Part shown: positions 10,684 through 22,514 of the stretch, piece after piece
How the letters are laid out: each line of letters starts with the position of its first letter
Position numbering within the stretch: the first letter of the stretch is position 1
From: Welwitschia mirabilis
Lineage: Eukaryota > Gnetophyta > Gnetopsida > Welwitschiales
Length of the DNA: 24,447 nucleotides
NCBI GenBank assembly: GCA_051453625.1
Contig: JBOZIK010000001.1
Span: 203,963,044-203,987,490, forward strand
Direction: 5' to 3'
The notes under the pieces: generated by a model
What the model was told of the DNA's origin: nothing
Seen by the model: only the letters and a program-made list of their open reading frames with translations
Database searches by the model: none
Program-made: the position numbers and the translations under genes

Positions 10684-10693
10684 CGCCTTGCTT

Positions 10694-13600
10694 TCAATCG
10701 AAGGACAACAACAAAATCCTCAATTCACGTCGAAGATTCAAAAATTTATCAATGCTCAGGGGTTTTATAAATATATCAACTAGTTGTTGATCAGTGTTTA
10801 CAAAATTCATAGTAACATTTCTTTTTTCAATCTGATCTCTAAGAAAATGATGTTTAAGTTCGATATGTTTAGTGCGAGAATGCTAAATAGGATTTTTCAA
10901 AATATTAATTGCTCTCGTATTGTTACAAAAGATGGGTACTTAGTCATAGTTAACTCCAAAGTCTTTTAACATTTCCTTCATTCACAAAGATGGGTACAAC
11001 AGCTTCTTGCTGCTATATATTCTTGCTTTAGTAATGGTGAGAGAAATGGAATTTTACTTCTTACTTGTCCAACCTACTAGACAAGCGCCAAGGAAGAAAC
11101 AATTTTCACTTGAATTTTTTCGATCATCCTTGCATCTAACCTAGTACACATCACTAAATCTTGCAAGATCAAAAGATTTTCCTTTGGGATATCATAGCTC
11201 ATAATCACTACTGCCTTTTATGTATCTTATGATTCTTTTTACATCTTGAAGGTGTGATTCCTTAGGATTTACTTGATATCTTGGATAAATAGCCATACTA
11301 AACATTATATTAAGTTTGCTAGCTATTAAGTATAAAAACCTTTGTATCATACTTTTATAAAGTTTTTGATCGATTGATTTCCCTTGGTTGTCAAGACTTC
11401 TTTTTCATGATGTTGACATGGAAGTGGTGGTTGACTTTGCATTCTCAAGCCCAAAACATTTTCACAAGTCCTTAGCATCCTGTGATTGGGAAATTAAGAT
11501 TTCTTGATTGGTTTGTCTAATTTGCAGCCCAAGAAACATACTCACTTCTCCTAGCATGCTCATCTCAAAGTGTTTTATCATGATATTGGCAAACTCTTTG
11601 TTAGTTCATCCTTGGAAGCTTCAAAAATTATATCATCGACATATATCTGAATAATGATAAAGTCTTGGTCAAATTTCTTCATGAAGAGAGTTTTATCTAT
11701 AGATCCCCGACTATAACCACTATCTTCAAGAGAGGTTGTCAATATTTCATACCATGTCCTAAGGGCCTATTTCAATTGTATAAGACCTTTTTAAGTCTAT
11801 AGACATGGTTTAATTTATGAACATCTATAAAGCCTTTGGATTGCTCTACATACACCTCTTCGTTAAGCACACTGTTTAAGAAAGCACTTTTTACATCTAT
11901 TTGAAAAACTTTAAAATTTTTGAAAGCTACAAATGAAAGAAACATTCTAATGTTATCTAACCTAGTCAGAGGAGCAATCTCCTCTATTGACTCCTTCAAT
12001 CTAATTATATCCTTGAGCCACTAGTCTTGCCTTCTTCTTGATCCCGTTGTTGTGTTTATCACATTTATTCTTAAAGATCCATTTTGTTCAAATCACATTT
12101 CGATCCTTAGGTTTTTCAACTGGCTTCCAAACATCATTTCATTTGAATTTCTGTAACTCTTCTTACATTGCCATCATCCATTCTTCATGAGTTTTAGCCT
12201 CCTCATAGTTTTTGGGTTCAACCTAAGACACAGAGCATACATGAGTGCAAAAGTTTTTGAGTGCTAGTGTGCTCCCTTGAATTTATTTCTCCAATAACTG
12301 ATTCAAGATGATCTTCTAATTCTTGGAAATGCTTTATAGCTGATTCTTGTGTTGTTTCATTTTCCATTTTTTTTTGAATATTACTTGTTATTTGTATTAG
12401 TTTTGTTTGAGATTTTATTCATCACCTGTAGACAATGGTTTGAGACTAGTGTCATCAATTTGGATACTTATAGATTCTTCCACTAATAGGCTTCGTTTGT
12501 TGAAGACTCTATAAGCTCTACTTCTAGTGAAGTATCCAAGAAAAAATGCTTTATTTACTTGAGACTCAAATTTACTATTATTCTCTATCTTTCAAAATAA
12601 AACATTTGCTTCTAAAGACTTTAAAATAAAATACGTTTGGTTTTCTTCCTTTCCAGAGCTCATAGGGAGTCTTATTTATACCAAGTCTTAGATATACTCT
12701 ATTGATGATATAGCATGCAATACTTACTGCTTCAGCCAAAAAAGTTCTTGGAACTTCCTTATCATACAACATTGTTTTTGCCATCTTTTGGAGAATCTGT
12801 TTTTCCTTTCAGCTACCCCATTTTGTTGAGGAGTTTTTGGTGCTAAAAATTTATGCTCAATCCCAATGTCCACACAATATTTTTCAAAATGATGGTTTTC
12901 AAATTTGCCTCCATGATCACTTCTAATTCGTTAGATAGAGTGCCCTTTTTTGTTTTGAATTTGGTTGCAAACCTTAAACATTTGAGCTTTGTGTCCTAAG
13001 AAGACAATCCAAGTAAATTTAGAGTAGTCATCAATCATTGCCAAAAAAATATTGTTTTCCTACTAGGCTTTTGGTTTGAGAAGGGCCTGCCAAGTCCAAA
13101 TGGCTAAGTTCAGGAGGCATAAAGGAGGAGACTCAGTTTTTAATTTTTATAGGGAGGTTTTTATTTATTTTCCTTTTTGACAAGCATCACACAACCCATG
13201 TTGACCAACACCGATTTTAGGAATCTCTCTCATGATTTCCTTTTTAATGGGGGTTTTAAGTTGATCATAGTTTACATGTCCGAACCGTTGGTTTCGTAAC
13301 TCTTCTTAGTTAACTTGTGAAAAATGACAAATAGAAGAGGGTTGTTCAATACTGTAAATATTTTCTATTCTATTTGCTTTAAGAAGAACCTCATCTATTC
13401 TACCATGTCAAACTTCACACTTTTTACTATCAAAAACAACTCTATGACCTTTATCACAAATTTGATTAATACTAAACAAATTATGTTTTAGACCATTTAC
13501 ATATAAAACTTCATTAATTTTAGGCATGTTACTTTCACCAATGCTTCATATGCCTTCAATTTTTGTTTTTCATCATCACTGAAAGTCACTTCTCCCAAAT

Positions 13601-13930
13601 CAAAGTCATCCAGGCATTGGAATCTTGATTTATCACTTGTCATACGCCGAGAACAACTGTTTGAATCAATAAACTTTTAAAACTATCAGTCCTTACCTAC
13701 TTAGTCTTTTCGGACTCTTGTGGTGAAGAATGTTTAAGAATAACTTAGTGTGACCTGACTTACCACAAAAATGACATGTAATTTTTGAAATGAAATTGTT
13801 ATTTTGCCAAGTTACCTGATGAGAAGAAATAGATGGTTTTGTGGAAGGAAATCCAATGCCTTTTTTTGTCATGGACTGATCTTTTTATTCCAAGCATTTG
13901 TTCCAATTTGTTAGAGCTGTTAGAAAATTT
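10694..13930 (-). pseudogene. pol: Copia pol remnant: protease, integrase, reverse transcriptase, RNase H
   Basis: In element order: a degraded protease site reading IDSNSCSRRMT at about 13665-13630, where the family has a DSG motif; the pre-integrase zinc region with CDACQKGK (about 13200); the integrase core with LDLAGP, RSDHGGKFE and PQQNGVAERKN (about 13100-12810); the integrase C-terminal side (AEAVSIACYIINRV... TPYELWKGRKPNV, 12784-12578); reverse transcriptase with FQIDVKSAFLN (about 11910) and the catalytic YVDD (11643-11632); and RNase H with WTSKK, RTKHIELKHHFLRD and DIFIKPL, ending at TGA 10696-10694. Several stops and frame changes lie within integrase, between RT blocks and in RNase H, so no functional polyprotein can be made. 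The domain order is the diagnostic Copia order. Confidence 0.88.
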
Positions 13931-13960
13931 ATTTACAAAATGAAACAAATGTTTTACCTC

Positions 13961-15210
13961 TTAAAGCAAACCTTGATTCTCCATTTGAATTTTCTCGTAG
14001 TTGACTTCGAAAGTTTCCTTTTCCTTGTTTAGAGACTCTACTATCTTGTCCAGCTCATTTATTTGCTTGGCCATGTTTTCACACTCTGAGTAAAGTCTTT
14101 GATAGGTGTCTTCTAAATCTTCTCCCCTTTCCTTTATGATATCTAAATCATCTTGTTCAGTTGGCCCAAGAACTTCATTTAAGGTTAGGACTATTGCCAT
14201 AAAGGAGAGTCTCCTATCTCCTTCTGACTCTTGACCGGAGCTGCTATCTTCTTTGTCATTTAAGTTATCCCAAGTTGCCATAAACAATGGTCTTTCCCTT
14301 TTGTTATTTAGACATTCATTTGTAACATGTCCATACCCTTTATAGGCATAGTACTGGATCTCTTTTGTTTTCTCTTGGTCTCTCCTTTGTCTGGGTTGAC
14401 CTTTTGCTTGATTCCCCATCTCTTGTTTTCCTGTACAAGAATATTTTGAATCTTTTTGCCAACAATGCAATCTCATCCTCATTAAGGTCATCATCTAATC
14501 TCTCAAATTTTACTTCATCATGCACAATTTTTAACGCAAGACTCTTCTTCTTATCTTTTGGAAATTTTAGTTCATAAGTTTGAAGATTACCATGCAATTC
14601 ATCTAAGGACGTTAGGTTAATCTTCTTCCTTGTTTAGTCGCAGTTACCTTTGGCTTAAATCACTTGGGAAGAGGTTTCAAGACTTTTCTTGCCACTTTTG
14701 CTTCATCCATCTCTTTTCCTAGGGTTGCCATTAAGTTCATTATATCTATCAATCTAGCAAAGAACCTGTAGAGAGTTTCTTCCTTCTTCATACGAATATC
14801 TTCAAACTTGGTGATAAGCATATGCAATTTTGCCTATTTTACAGTAGAAGTCCATTCATGAGCTACTTCAAGAATGTCTCATGCTTCTTTGGCACTTTTA
14901 CAATTTACAATTCGCTTGAATTTTTCTGTACACACAACACAAAAATAGTAATAAGAGCACAAGCATCCGCTGTTGCATTAGCTTTATTAAGAGGAGTCCA
15001 TTGATCTCTCTGTTTCAAAATGGTTTTGGTACTTCCACTACTATCCTTTTTGGTCATTGTAGGGTGAACGTATCCATTGTAAATTACCTTTTCTATATCC
15101 ACATCAGGGGACCTAAGGAAAATTTTCATCCTTACCTTCCAATAAGCATAGTTGGTTTCATCAAATAACGATGGCTTTCCAGTAGAGAAACCATCTGAAG
15201 GGTTACTCAT
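13961..15210 (-). pseudogene. gag: Copia gag remnant with damaged zinc knuckle
   Basis: Gag opens with an ATG at 15210 and MSNPSDGFSTGKPSLFDE, then NYAYWKVRMKIFL. This is the conserved N-terminal signature of plant Copia Gag (DUF4219/UBN2 type) just inside the primer binding site. The frame is open to 14905. It then continues in broken pieces through the AKEAW and ARLIDIMN-like blocks to 14597-14340, and a last open piece at 14494-13961. The nucleic-acid-binding zinc knuckle (14353-14312) should be CxxCxxxxHxxxxC but reads YYAYKGYGHVTNEC, so the first two cysteines are tyrosines. The C-terminal part is acidic and predicted to be coiled coil (repeated Leu/Ile with Glu and Lys). It cannot make a working capsid protein. 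Confidence 0.85.
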
Positions 15211-15259
15211 GGCTAGGGTTATGAGTCAAGATTTGTTAGAATCTATTACTGACTCCACC

Positions 15260-15271
15260 GTTCTGATACCA
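15260..15271 (-). other. primer binding site, initiator Met-tRNA type
   Basis: In element orientation TGGTATCAGAAC begins three bases inside the 5' LTR end. It matches the usual plant Copia site complementary to the 3' end of initiator methionine tRNA (TGGTATCAGAGC) with one change. This marks the start of minus-strand DNA synthesis. Confidence 0.85.
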
Positions 15272-15273
15272 AA

Positions 15274-16299
15274 TAAAGGATCTACAATCCCTACGGGCAT
15301 GACTAGCTTTTTCACAAGGATATTACTCTTAAAAATTATTCAAAAGAATATAACACTATATTTGAACATGATGGAAAGAGCTATCAAAAAGAATTTATTA
15401 AGTGATAACAAAAGAAAATAACTAAAATGAAAAACTAAAGAATGTGCACCAGACAAGGCGAATTATAGTGGTTCAGGAAAATGCCCCTACTCCACACTCT
15501 CCTGTCAGCTTCAACCCTAAGTTGATCTAGATCTTTGTTTCTTTCTTTCCATATTTCGAAGTCAACCTGTAACCTTTACAAACAAGCTTTTCGAGGCTCA
15601 GTCTCAACCTTTATAGAACAGACCTTTTGGTGATGATAGTGTGCCTAAGTGCACTGGCTTCACCCGATTTGAAGTACAACAATAATGGAATACACTGCTT
15701 GAAAAGTAATTCACAAATACAAGCTCATACAGTGCAAAAGATTTGCTTTGACTAGAAGGTATCAACAGTTCAAATATGCTTTTCTTAGAGAAAATCAGTA
15801 GTCAAAAAGCTTCTATTCACTTCTTTACATAGGAGACAAGTTTAGTACATTGAAAAGTGAATCTGATATACTAACAGCTAGAAATGGAAGGAGTAACGTC
15901 TAAAAATCAATCTAAAAACTTTTTCCACTTTGACCAGTTGACTCTTTGAAACATTCGATCAACCCGATTGATTGCCATCACTTAACTCGATCGACCCTTG
16001 TTTCTTTCAGTCAACCCGAGTGGCTCAGTCATATGATCCAGTCGACTCCATCTAATATCCCGTCAAGCGCCTTTGCCCAAGCCCAATCGACCGCTCATTG
16101 GATCTGGTCAACTGCCTTTGTCCAAGTCTAGTTGACCCCTTTTTGAATCCAACTGACCCCTTATGAAAACTAAGGGGATCTAAGAAAAATATTAGTTTAC
16201 GTCTAACCTGCAAGACTTTATTTACCTAAAATATTTACAATATATTAAAACTATACAATATATGTTAATTTGACATCAATTTAGCAACATAACTCAACA
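15274..16299 (-). repeat. 5' LTR of the Copia element
   Basis: This 1026-bp copy matches 7836-8821. Its outer end is intact (TGTTGAGTTATG in element orientation, at 16299). Its inner end reads TA where the other copy keeps CA (plus strand taaagg versus tgaagg). It is somewhat longer than the 3' LTR because of indels in the R/U5 and U3 parts. The TATA box equivalent is damaged. Confidence 0.9.
15930..16136. promoter_or_regulatory. cluster of TTGAC (W-box-like) motifs in the LTR U3
   Basis: TTGAC or GTCAA occurs at 15930, 15938, 16010, 16062, 16107 and 16132, upstream of the TATA position in element orientation. The 3' LTR keeps fewer (8503, 8658, 8675). They sit in a degenerate repeat rich in gatc-ggtcgac-like units. 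WRKY-type control of the LTR is plausible for plant Copia elements but is inferred here from motif density only. Confidence 0.5.
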
Positions 16300-16304
16300 C
16301 CATT
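16300..16304. repeat. right target-site duplication of the Copia element (ccatt)
   Basis: Identical to 7831-7835. Joining 7835 to 16305 restores the uninterrupted pre-insertion sequence. Confidence 0.88.
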
Positions 16305-17444
16305 CACATGCTTTCAAGCGCAAGTTTCTTATTGGGTTTCTCTTTTTGCATTGATAAGAGTGTCACTGCGCCACCTTTCCACAGCGGAATTTCTCTACGC
16401 ACATCTTTGCTGTGCATTTCCTTCGTCTGCGTCTTGCCCATGCATTGCTTTGGCCTCATAGTTCCCCCGTGTTTGAGCGATATCTGTAGAAGTCGGTTTC
16501 TCCACGTCAATCGGGGTCCTTCTATGATGTCTTTTCATTAAGACTAATCAGTAATTGAAGTCCTGGGTATGCGTGCCAACCAACCTAATGCAATGCGACC
16601 AAATTCAACGCGAATCATGGCGCTGTTACATAGGCCACCTTGCTCATACACCGTCGACGTGCCTGTTGTCAAAAGCAGTGATCTTTCACCTCTCCAACCT
16701 TTCCTCGTGCAGCCTGCAGGTCTCCGTCAACAACGCTGACCTCACCCTTTGCCCAACTGGCTGGTCTTCGACTGCCTCCTCTATAGCGGATCTCCTGCCT
16801 TCTCCCTGCTTGTTAGTGTGATGCAGCTCCTTAAAGGATTCCTAGGCTCTACTAGAGAGGTGGATGACCAATCAGGAAGGAGGCATCTTGTGAAAAGCAA
16901 AAAGAGTGTAAAAAAAGCAGAGAGACACTTGAGAAGGATCAACAAAGAAAAAGAGACCGAACAATCGGCCAAGAAAAAGAGAGAGGAGGGTGGCCAAAAA
17001 GAAAAACAAGGGGACGACGTTGAAAGAAGGGCTGCATTAGAGAACAGGGGAGAACACATTTAGAAAGAAAGGAGGTGAAGCAAAAATGCATGGAAGCAGA
17101 GGGGGAGCAGAAGTGATGAGAAACAAAAGGGCGGAGCACCTAGGTGGCAAAAAGGGGGCGGGGTGAAGACAGAGGACGTATGAGCACTTCTAATGTCGTG
17201 GTGCTCCACAGCAAAATTAATAGTTTAAGGTTTTCACAGGGTTTTGAAAGGAAGCGCATCTTTGTGAACCTAAATCAAACGAGGTAGGGTAGAAAGATGA
17301 TCAGCAAATGCTGATAAGTCACTATTAAAAGCATTTCCATTGAATGTTATTTGTCTGAATTACTGCCTCGTTCTTTGTAATTCTCTATAGATTGCATCAA
17401 TCCAAAACTTGTTACAGGTTGCCGGATCCTCCCCTCCACACAGC

Positions 17445-17542
17445 AGGACACACAGCAGAATTCTGGGATATCCTTGTTATCGTTCTTTTTCCAAATGCAG
17501 TAATGTCAGTAGGATACACAGCAGAATTCTGGGATATCCTTG
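17445..17542. repeat. 32-bp direct repeat, copies 66 bp apart
   Basis: Copies at 17445-17476 and 17511-17542 agree at 31 of 32 bases (agga[c/t]acacagcag, then aattctgggatatccttg). The 66-base period is a multiple of three. The plus-strand open frame at 17392-17757 therefore reads HTAEFWDIL and YTAEFWDIL in the two copies. The 121-codon frame has a basic C-terminal half but no known domain. Whether it is coding is unknown. Confidence 0.75.
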
Positions 17543-18365
17543 GGTCCCCACGAAACCCTGAAGCGAGGTCAGTCGCCGGCAGCATGATTGCCAAAATCCT
17601 CAAAGCAAAAGCGAAAAAACTAGCGCCTAATGCTACCGCTTCACCCTACAAAGCGGACGACAGACTCGGGATGTGTCAAAAGGAGGATAAAGGACGTTCA
17701 GGGGCCAAGGAAAGCTTGGTCACAATCTGTCAGAGGAGGCTAAAAAAAGGTTGGTAGAAAGAAAACAAAGCGGCGTCATTCTCTCCATTTGTTATTCGAA
17801 CAACTAATCTGTGCAGAAAAGAAACAGACACACGATAGAAAACCAGCTAGAAGACTGCATCTTACAAAGTCTTGTCAAATTTAAAATGGCATTTGGTCGT
17901 TGTTCGTGCATTGAAGGAGAGTGACATTTAGGGTGGCTGTGCAGTGTTCAAACCAAAATCTGGAGACTTCTCTGTTGCTCGTTTCCTGCAAGTGATTTCT
18001 CATCTTCAGTCTGCTGTGTTGTCTTCAGGTTCATTTTTTCAATAAAAGGCAACCTTTTATTTTTGAATCTCTCCACATGCCTTAATCACTAGATTTCTTG
18101 TCATTTCTTTTGTTTTATTACATCAGTCCTTTTTGCATAGACTGCGGAAAATTCGGAATTAATTATAAGCCTCACACCTCGTTTCTCCGTCCTCTCTTCA
18201 AATTGACATGTGCTATCATTCGTAAATTAGTTCCACTGAAACAAGTTTCATCTACCGTTTTCCTTTTTGTTATTTCTTTTTTTAAAGTTAAAAATACAAT
18301 AATCACCTTTACAAGGCCCTTCAGCTTATAAAGATGCTCCCATCTCATTTTAAAAAGGGATAGAA

Positions 18366-18390
18366 ATCGTGAGAATCATCATCTCACGAT
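18366..18390. repeat. perfect 9-bp inverted repeat with 7-base loop
   Basis: atcgtgaga (18366-18374) pairs with tctcacgat (18382-18390). There is no T-tract and no gene end next to it that would give it a clear role. It may be chance or a transposon-end remnant. Confidence 0.5.
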
Positions 18391-20330
18391 AGCTAATGAT
18401 AGATTGTCACCAAGGACAAAAGACAAGTAGTTATAACATCATACCAATCGAATCAAACCACCTAGACGGCATCCAACCAAACTAAACAATCCAACATTAA
18501 ATGACAGTAAAACTAATTCCTGGTTTTAGAAAAATCCCCTAAACGATAACCACAACTGGCAAATATCAAGCATACAAAAGTTTAGAACCATTAAATAATG
18601 TAAGCTATTGGATGGTTTGGATTCTACTCTAAGCACATTAGATGTAAAAATCACAACTAAATTTAGACATGTGGTTCTAATTCCAAGGTGTTTTCATGAT
18701 GATCATCAATCGACCACATAATATATATAATGCATATGTGCTAATTGATTTGTAACATTTAGATTAGATTAATCAATTATTACCTGTTCTCAGGGCAGAC
18801 CTCTACCCAAAACACAAAGATCTAAGAAACACCTTATAGATCTTAAAAAACACATGTCAATATTAACTAGTCTTATGGTCTTTTATATCACATAATTCAA
18901 CTCACTTGGTGTTGTGAGTCCAACTCAATTGGTGTTCGGCACACTGTTTATGAAGCATCTCTCTTTTTTTGAAGACGTCCATTCCAGAGTCATAAAAAAC
19001 ATCTGTAGTAGAATAACATAATGTTGATCCTTCTATCACCATATATCTACCACAACTTATGTCACATCCTCTAGCCTTTTTCCCAACATCCACACACTCA
19101 TGTTTTTAGAGTATTTTCACGGTGGTTAATCTGTATGGCTAGTTTTCAGATTCCATCATGTCGAAAGGCCACAGTATCATCGTCATCTAGAACACACAAA
19201 TAGAATTTGTTATCATAGAAAACACAGAAAGGAAAACAGAGGACAGACAATGGGCATCATCAAAATAACTTAATTCGTTTAGCATATCAATGATAGAGTC
19301 ACATTTAGTCTGTATCTACTGTTGCATAACAAGCTAACAAGATTATAAGTACATAGCACTTAAATAATATATGATTCGTATTTTATCAAAGGTCACCAGC
19401 CTTCCTAACCAAACCGAAAAAAATAAAACATTCAAAGTGAGACTCAAAACCATACTCCCTCAATTTCCTTCCCGAACAATTTTGTTTGATTGGATTGCCT
19501 TCGCATTTTTTGTTAGTACTGCCAGAGAAGTAACCTCTATTCCAGACAGAATTTTCACATTAAATGAACTCTCAGCATCTTGATGGTTTCTTGGTCTTAC
19601 AAATATGTTTTGTGATTGCCCGATGTGGCCAAGTCTTCATTGCAGTCTAAAATATTAGAATGTGAAAAGAAAAATCATAGTTAAAAACAATGGGCAGTCT
19701 TCCATATTTATGCAACAAGCATACAACGAAGTGTTCCTTTACATGTCACTTAACATCAATACATATAGCTTTACGTCAGCCCATGCTGAAAATCATGAAA
19801 AGATGACTGCTCCAATCATAATTCATTAGAAAGCAACAATAACAATTCAATATCAAGTAAATTTCTATTGCAATGTATCAGATGAGTAACATATTTTTAG
19901 AAGCAAATTAAGTAGAAATGATTTTCAAAGCAAGTACAAAATGATCACTGACCTTAATAAACATTTACAAAAGTGCAGAAAAGAGCCTTTTGTCGATGAT
20001 AACTTCAAGTGCCATATCCATAGCTGCAATCCAACCAAACTAAACTCTTAACATCCTACACTACGTGACGCTCTCAAACTCAACAGTCTACAATTTACCA
20101 ACATTCCAGAGCATAATCTCTCTCAACGATTAGAGATGGGGAAAGTGAAACAAACTGGTTCTTGTCGTCAAGAAGATTTAAATAGACAACTAGTGTTGGC
20201 AAATAAGGAGCAATGGTAAATTCCAGTGAAAAATAAACCCTAATACTATTAAAGCACTTTTTCTTGTCTACAAGTGGCCTTTGAAAGCATCTGCAACGAT
20301 GACAGACAAATAGCACATTTACTGAGAATA

Positions 20331-21786
20331 CTAGTTTCCGTATCCAGAGTAACCACCATATTGGTATGCTGTAGGATCTTGAGAGGGAGCAAAGCCATAG
20401 TTCTTGTATTCTTGTCCATAATAAGCCCCGTTCCATTGATTTGGAGGATTTGAGGGCTGGCTATGAACCTGAACAGACTACTAAGAAATCAAATCTTTTT
20501 ATCATCACTGATAAGATTAAATGACAAGAGATATTAACAATGAAGTCATTTAAAATCTGTGGGATACCGACCTGTCTGTTTGCAGGAGTTCGACCCCAAG
20601 AAAGACGGATATTTTGCTGACCAATGACAGCACCATTTAAGTTTTGAAGTGCTTCCTCTGCAGAAGCCCTAAAATTGTTTGGAGAAAGATAATAAAAAGT
20701 GAGATTCCAGTGTTTTTGGAATTTTATCTCAAATTCTGAATTGATTAGACTTTCTGATTCGAAATCCATTCAGATAAATCTCTAACTCAAATCAAACATG
20801 CAATTGTTTTCTCTAACAAATCTAGATTCAAATCAAAATGCTGCTTTTCTAACAATCAGCACTGAGTAAAAATCTGCTCAAATGACCATAATTTAACTTT
20901 TAAAAATCTGAAAATAAAATACAACTACGTACTTCAAAAATGAAATTGAAACTTGAAAAGATAAAAGCAAGAGTTGAAATTCAGCACTTTATTGCGCTAA
21001 CTTGTCTTTGTGTATTGGTGATGGAGATTTCAATCAAGGCAAAAATTTGATAAATAGTCATGATATTGAAGCTTTTGTTAATGCTGAACCATATTGTATT
21101 ATAAATAAGAATTGAAAATATCATATTCCATGTACACTGCAGAAATAAAGAAGCAAGATGGCGAAATCCTAACAGTGGAGGTGAATACAACAGCAGTAGC
21201 AACACGTATGGCCAGGCAGCAATGGAAGCAAGGTAGCACCAGCCTTCTCGGGGTAATGCAGAACCACCCTACAAAATCTTTCAAAGGACACAGTGATGAT
21301 GAAATGTCAGGAGGGATGTCAGCAGCAGTAACAACAGGCATGAAGAAGCAGAGCAATGGAAGCAACAAGTGCTTTAACTCTTTGTTTGAGAATCTTGTAA
21401 AGAGTTTCTTCCCTTCCTAGGGAGAATGACAACGGCCAAAATCATTCACAAGAATTGTAATGGCATGTCTTAGCCTAATTATGGCACTAAATGATTTTGC
21501 CGAGGTTGCTCCTACGCCCTTTCTGTAGATGGCTCCTAGATCTCTGAAATGGTTTTGCCTCCACCAATTTTGCTTGTTTTACAGACTGTACTTAACAAAA
21601 TTTGTACAGCTTCATGATAATGTGTTTTAAATGTCGGTATTTTCAAATTTTGGTAACATTAGTGCCTAAGATATTCATGTGTAAATGCTAATCAAATGAA
21701 CAATACTAATTTTTAAGCATTCACTAAAGGTAACCAAGTTGTCAGCTTTTTCAGTGTTCCATTTTTATTGTGTATCACTGAATCCC

Positions 21787-21824
<38 letters not shown>

Positions 21825-22514
21825 TCCTTGGCAGCAAACGATCAGATAACTAGTTAATCAGTGATTAATCACCAATAAATTGGCATAAGCCAATATTTTT
21901 TAATTCCAATAACTGGTAGATTAGTAATTGGCATCCACTCTGATATAAAGGAGATGGATCACAGATGAAAACACCAATCAATAGCTATGGAAAAAAGACT
22001 TCAAGATATTTCTTGGCCTCTGGGATTATACATCACAGCTAGTTCAAATTGCACTGTACTATATCAAGGAATGTGATGCCTTGCTAACACTATCCATGGA
22101 TTTTCACTGACCTCTTACATAATCCTGATGGCCTCCTAAAGATTGTAATTCAATGGTTTCTATTTGCTTAAACAAGTGAAGGGGGACAAAAAGGGAAACA
22201 AAACTCATGAGCAATACAGAAAAAACAGCTTATAAAGTAAAATGTCACCTATTACTGTACTGGACAAAGCCACAACCCTTCCCAAATGGGATCTTCACAG
22301 ATACAAGTTCACCATATGCACCAAAAAGCTGTTTTAGATCTTCCTCAGTAGCATTTGGGTCCAATCCACCAACAAATATCTGCATAATTTTCAAAAATCA
22401 GGAGGTGCTTAAGAACGCAAAAAGTAAAAGAATGACATTATAAGTATCTTTCACCCACAGTTGTGTTGTTTGAATCATTGTTTGATGAACCCTGATATGA
22501 AGATCCATTGGTAG
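20331..22514 (-). CDS. RBP45/47: RBP45/RBP47-type RNA-binding protein, last four exons (RRM3 and C terminus; gene continues beyond right edge)
   Basis: Exons in gene order: 22514-22459, 22379-22249, 20668-20572 and 20468-20331, with GT-AG introns of 79, 1580 and 103 bases and consistent phases. They encode a Ser/Asn-rich linker (TNGSSYQGSSNNDSNNTT), then RRM3 with RNP2 IFVGGL and RNP1 KGCGFVQY, then NRASAEEALQNLNG and IRLSWGRTPANRQ. The end is Gly/Tyr/Gln/Pro-rich (NQWNGAYYGQ...YGGYSGYGN, stop). The RRM and the LSWGR-P-N-Q ending are the hallmark of the plant RBP45/RBP47 family. These are three-RRM nuclear proteins that bind poly(A)/U-rich RNA and join stress granules. The RRM3 core resembles RBP47 more and the NQWNG-type tail RBP45, so the two are not separated. 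The first visible exon starts in codon phase 1. RRM1 and RRM2 must lie right of 24447, so the upstream intron exceeds 1.9 kb and contains transposons. No frame damage is seen in the visible exons. Confidence 0.9.
20669..22248. other. large RBP intron (1580 bases) with an unexplained plus-strand ORF
   Basis: The intron splits RRM3 just after its RNP1 motif. It carries the AAT microsatellite and, on the opposite strand, an open frame of 102 codons at 21112-21420 ending in NSLFENLVKSFFPS. About 180 bases of GC-richer sequence follow that frame and look like a transcript tail. No domain is recognised. It could be an inserted gene fragment, a retrocopy or chance. Confidence 0.45.
21787..21824. repeat. 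(AAT)n microsatellite
   Basis: An uninterrupted run of about 12.7 ataata units (38 bases) lies inside the large RBP intron. Such perfect trinucleotide runs usually vary in length between individuals. Confidence 0.95.

Larger units (their letters stand above)
7836..16299 (-). mobile_element. full-length but inactivated Ty1/Copia LTR retrotransposon (8464 bp, minus strand)
   Basis: Reading right to left, the order is 5' LTR (16299-15274), primer binding site (15271-15260), gag (15210-13961), pol with protease-integrase-RT-RNase H (about 13930-10694), extra ORF3 (10306-9266), polypurine tract (8833-8823) and 3' LTR (8821-7836). The integrase-before-RT order identifies Copia. A perfect 5-bp duplication (ccatt) flanks it. 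The LTRs differ at very roughly one site in seven in the first 60 bases, so the insertion is old. Both pol and gag are interrupted by stops and frameshifts. The lineage (SIRE, Tork, TAR or other) cannot be fixed by eye. The ORF downstream of pol is the unusual part. No transposon is nested inside it that I could see. Confidence 0.92.
16305..20330. other. long stretch without a recognisable gene; right part includes the RBP 3' UTR
   Basis: From about 16305 to 17760 the DNA is less AT-rich than its surroundings. It holds several unrelated short open frames and a strongly purine-rich plus strand (about 16840-17170). None of the frames (77 to 121 codons) shows a domain I know. It may be a decayed transposon or a noncoding transcript. 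Two local repeats are listed separately. At 18898-18936 the unit caactca(c/a)ttggtgtt occurs twice 23 bases apart. The bases left of 20331 should hold the 3' UTR of the RNA-binding-protein gene. I could not place its poly(A) site. Confidence 0.5.

Noticed and set aside
16304-16510. 68-codon minus-strand frame next to the Copia right end
   Set aside because: It ends at the insertion site, but reading across the restored empty site meets stops immediately, and no domain is recognisable.
18366-18390. Rho-independent-type terminator or attachment site
   Set aside because: This is a plant nuclear context. The 9-bp stem has no T-tract and no gene end beside it.
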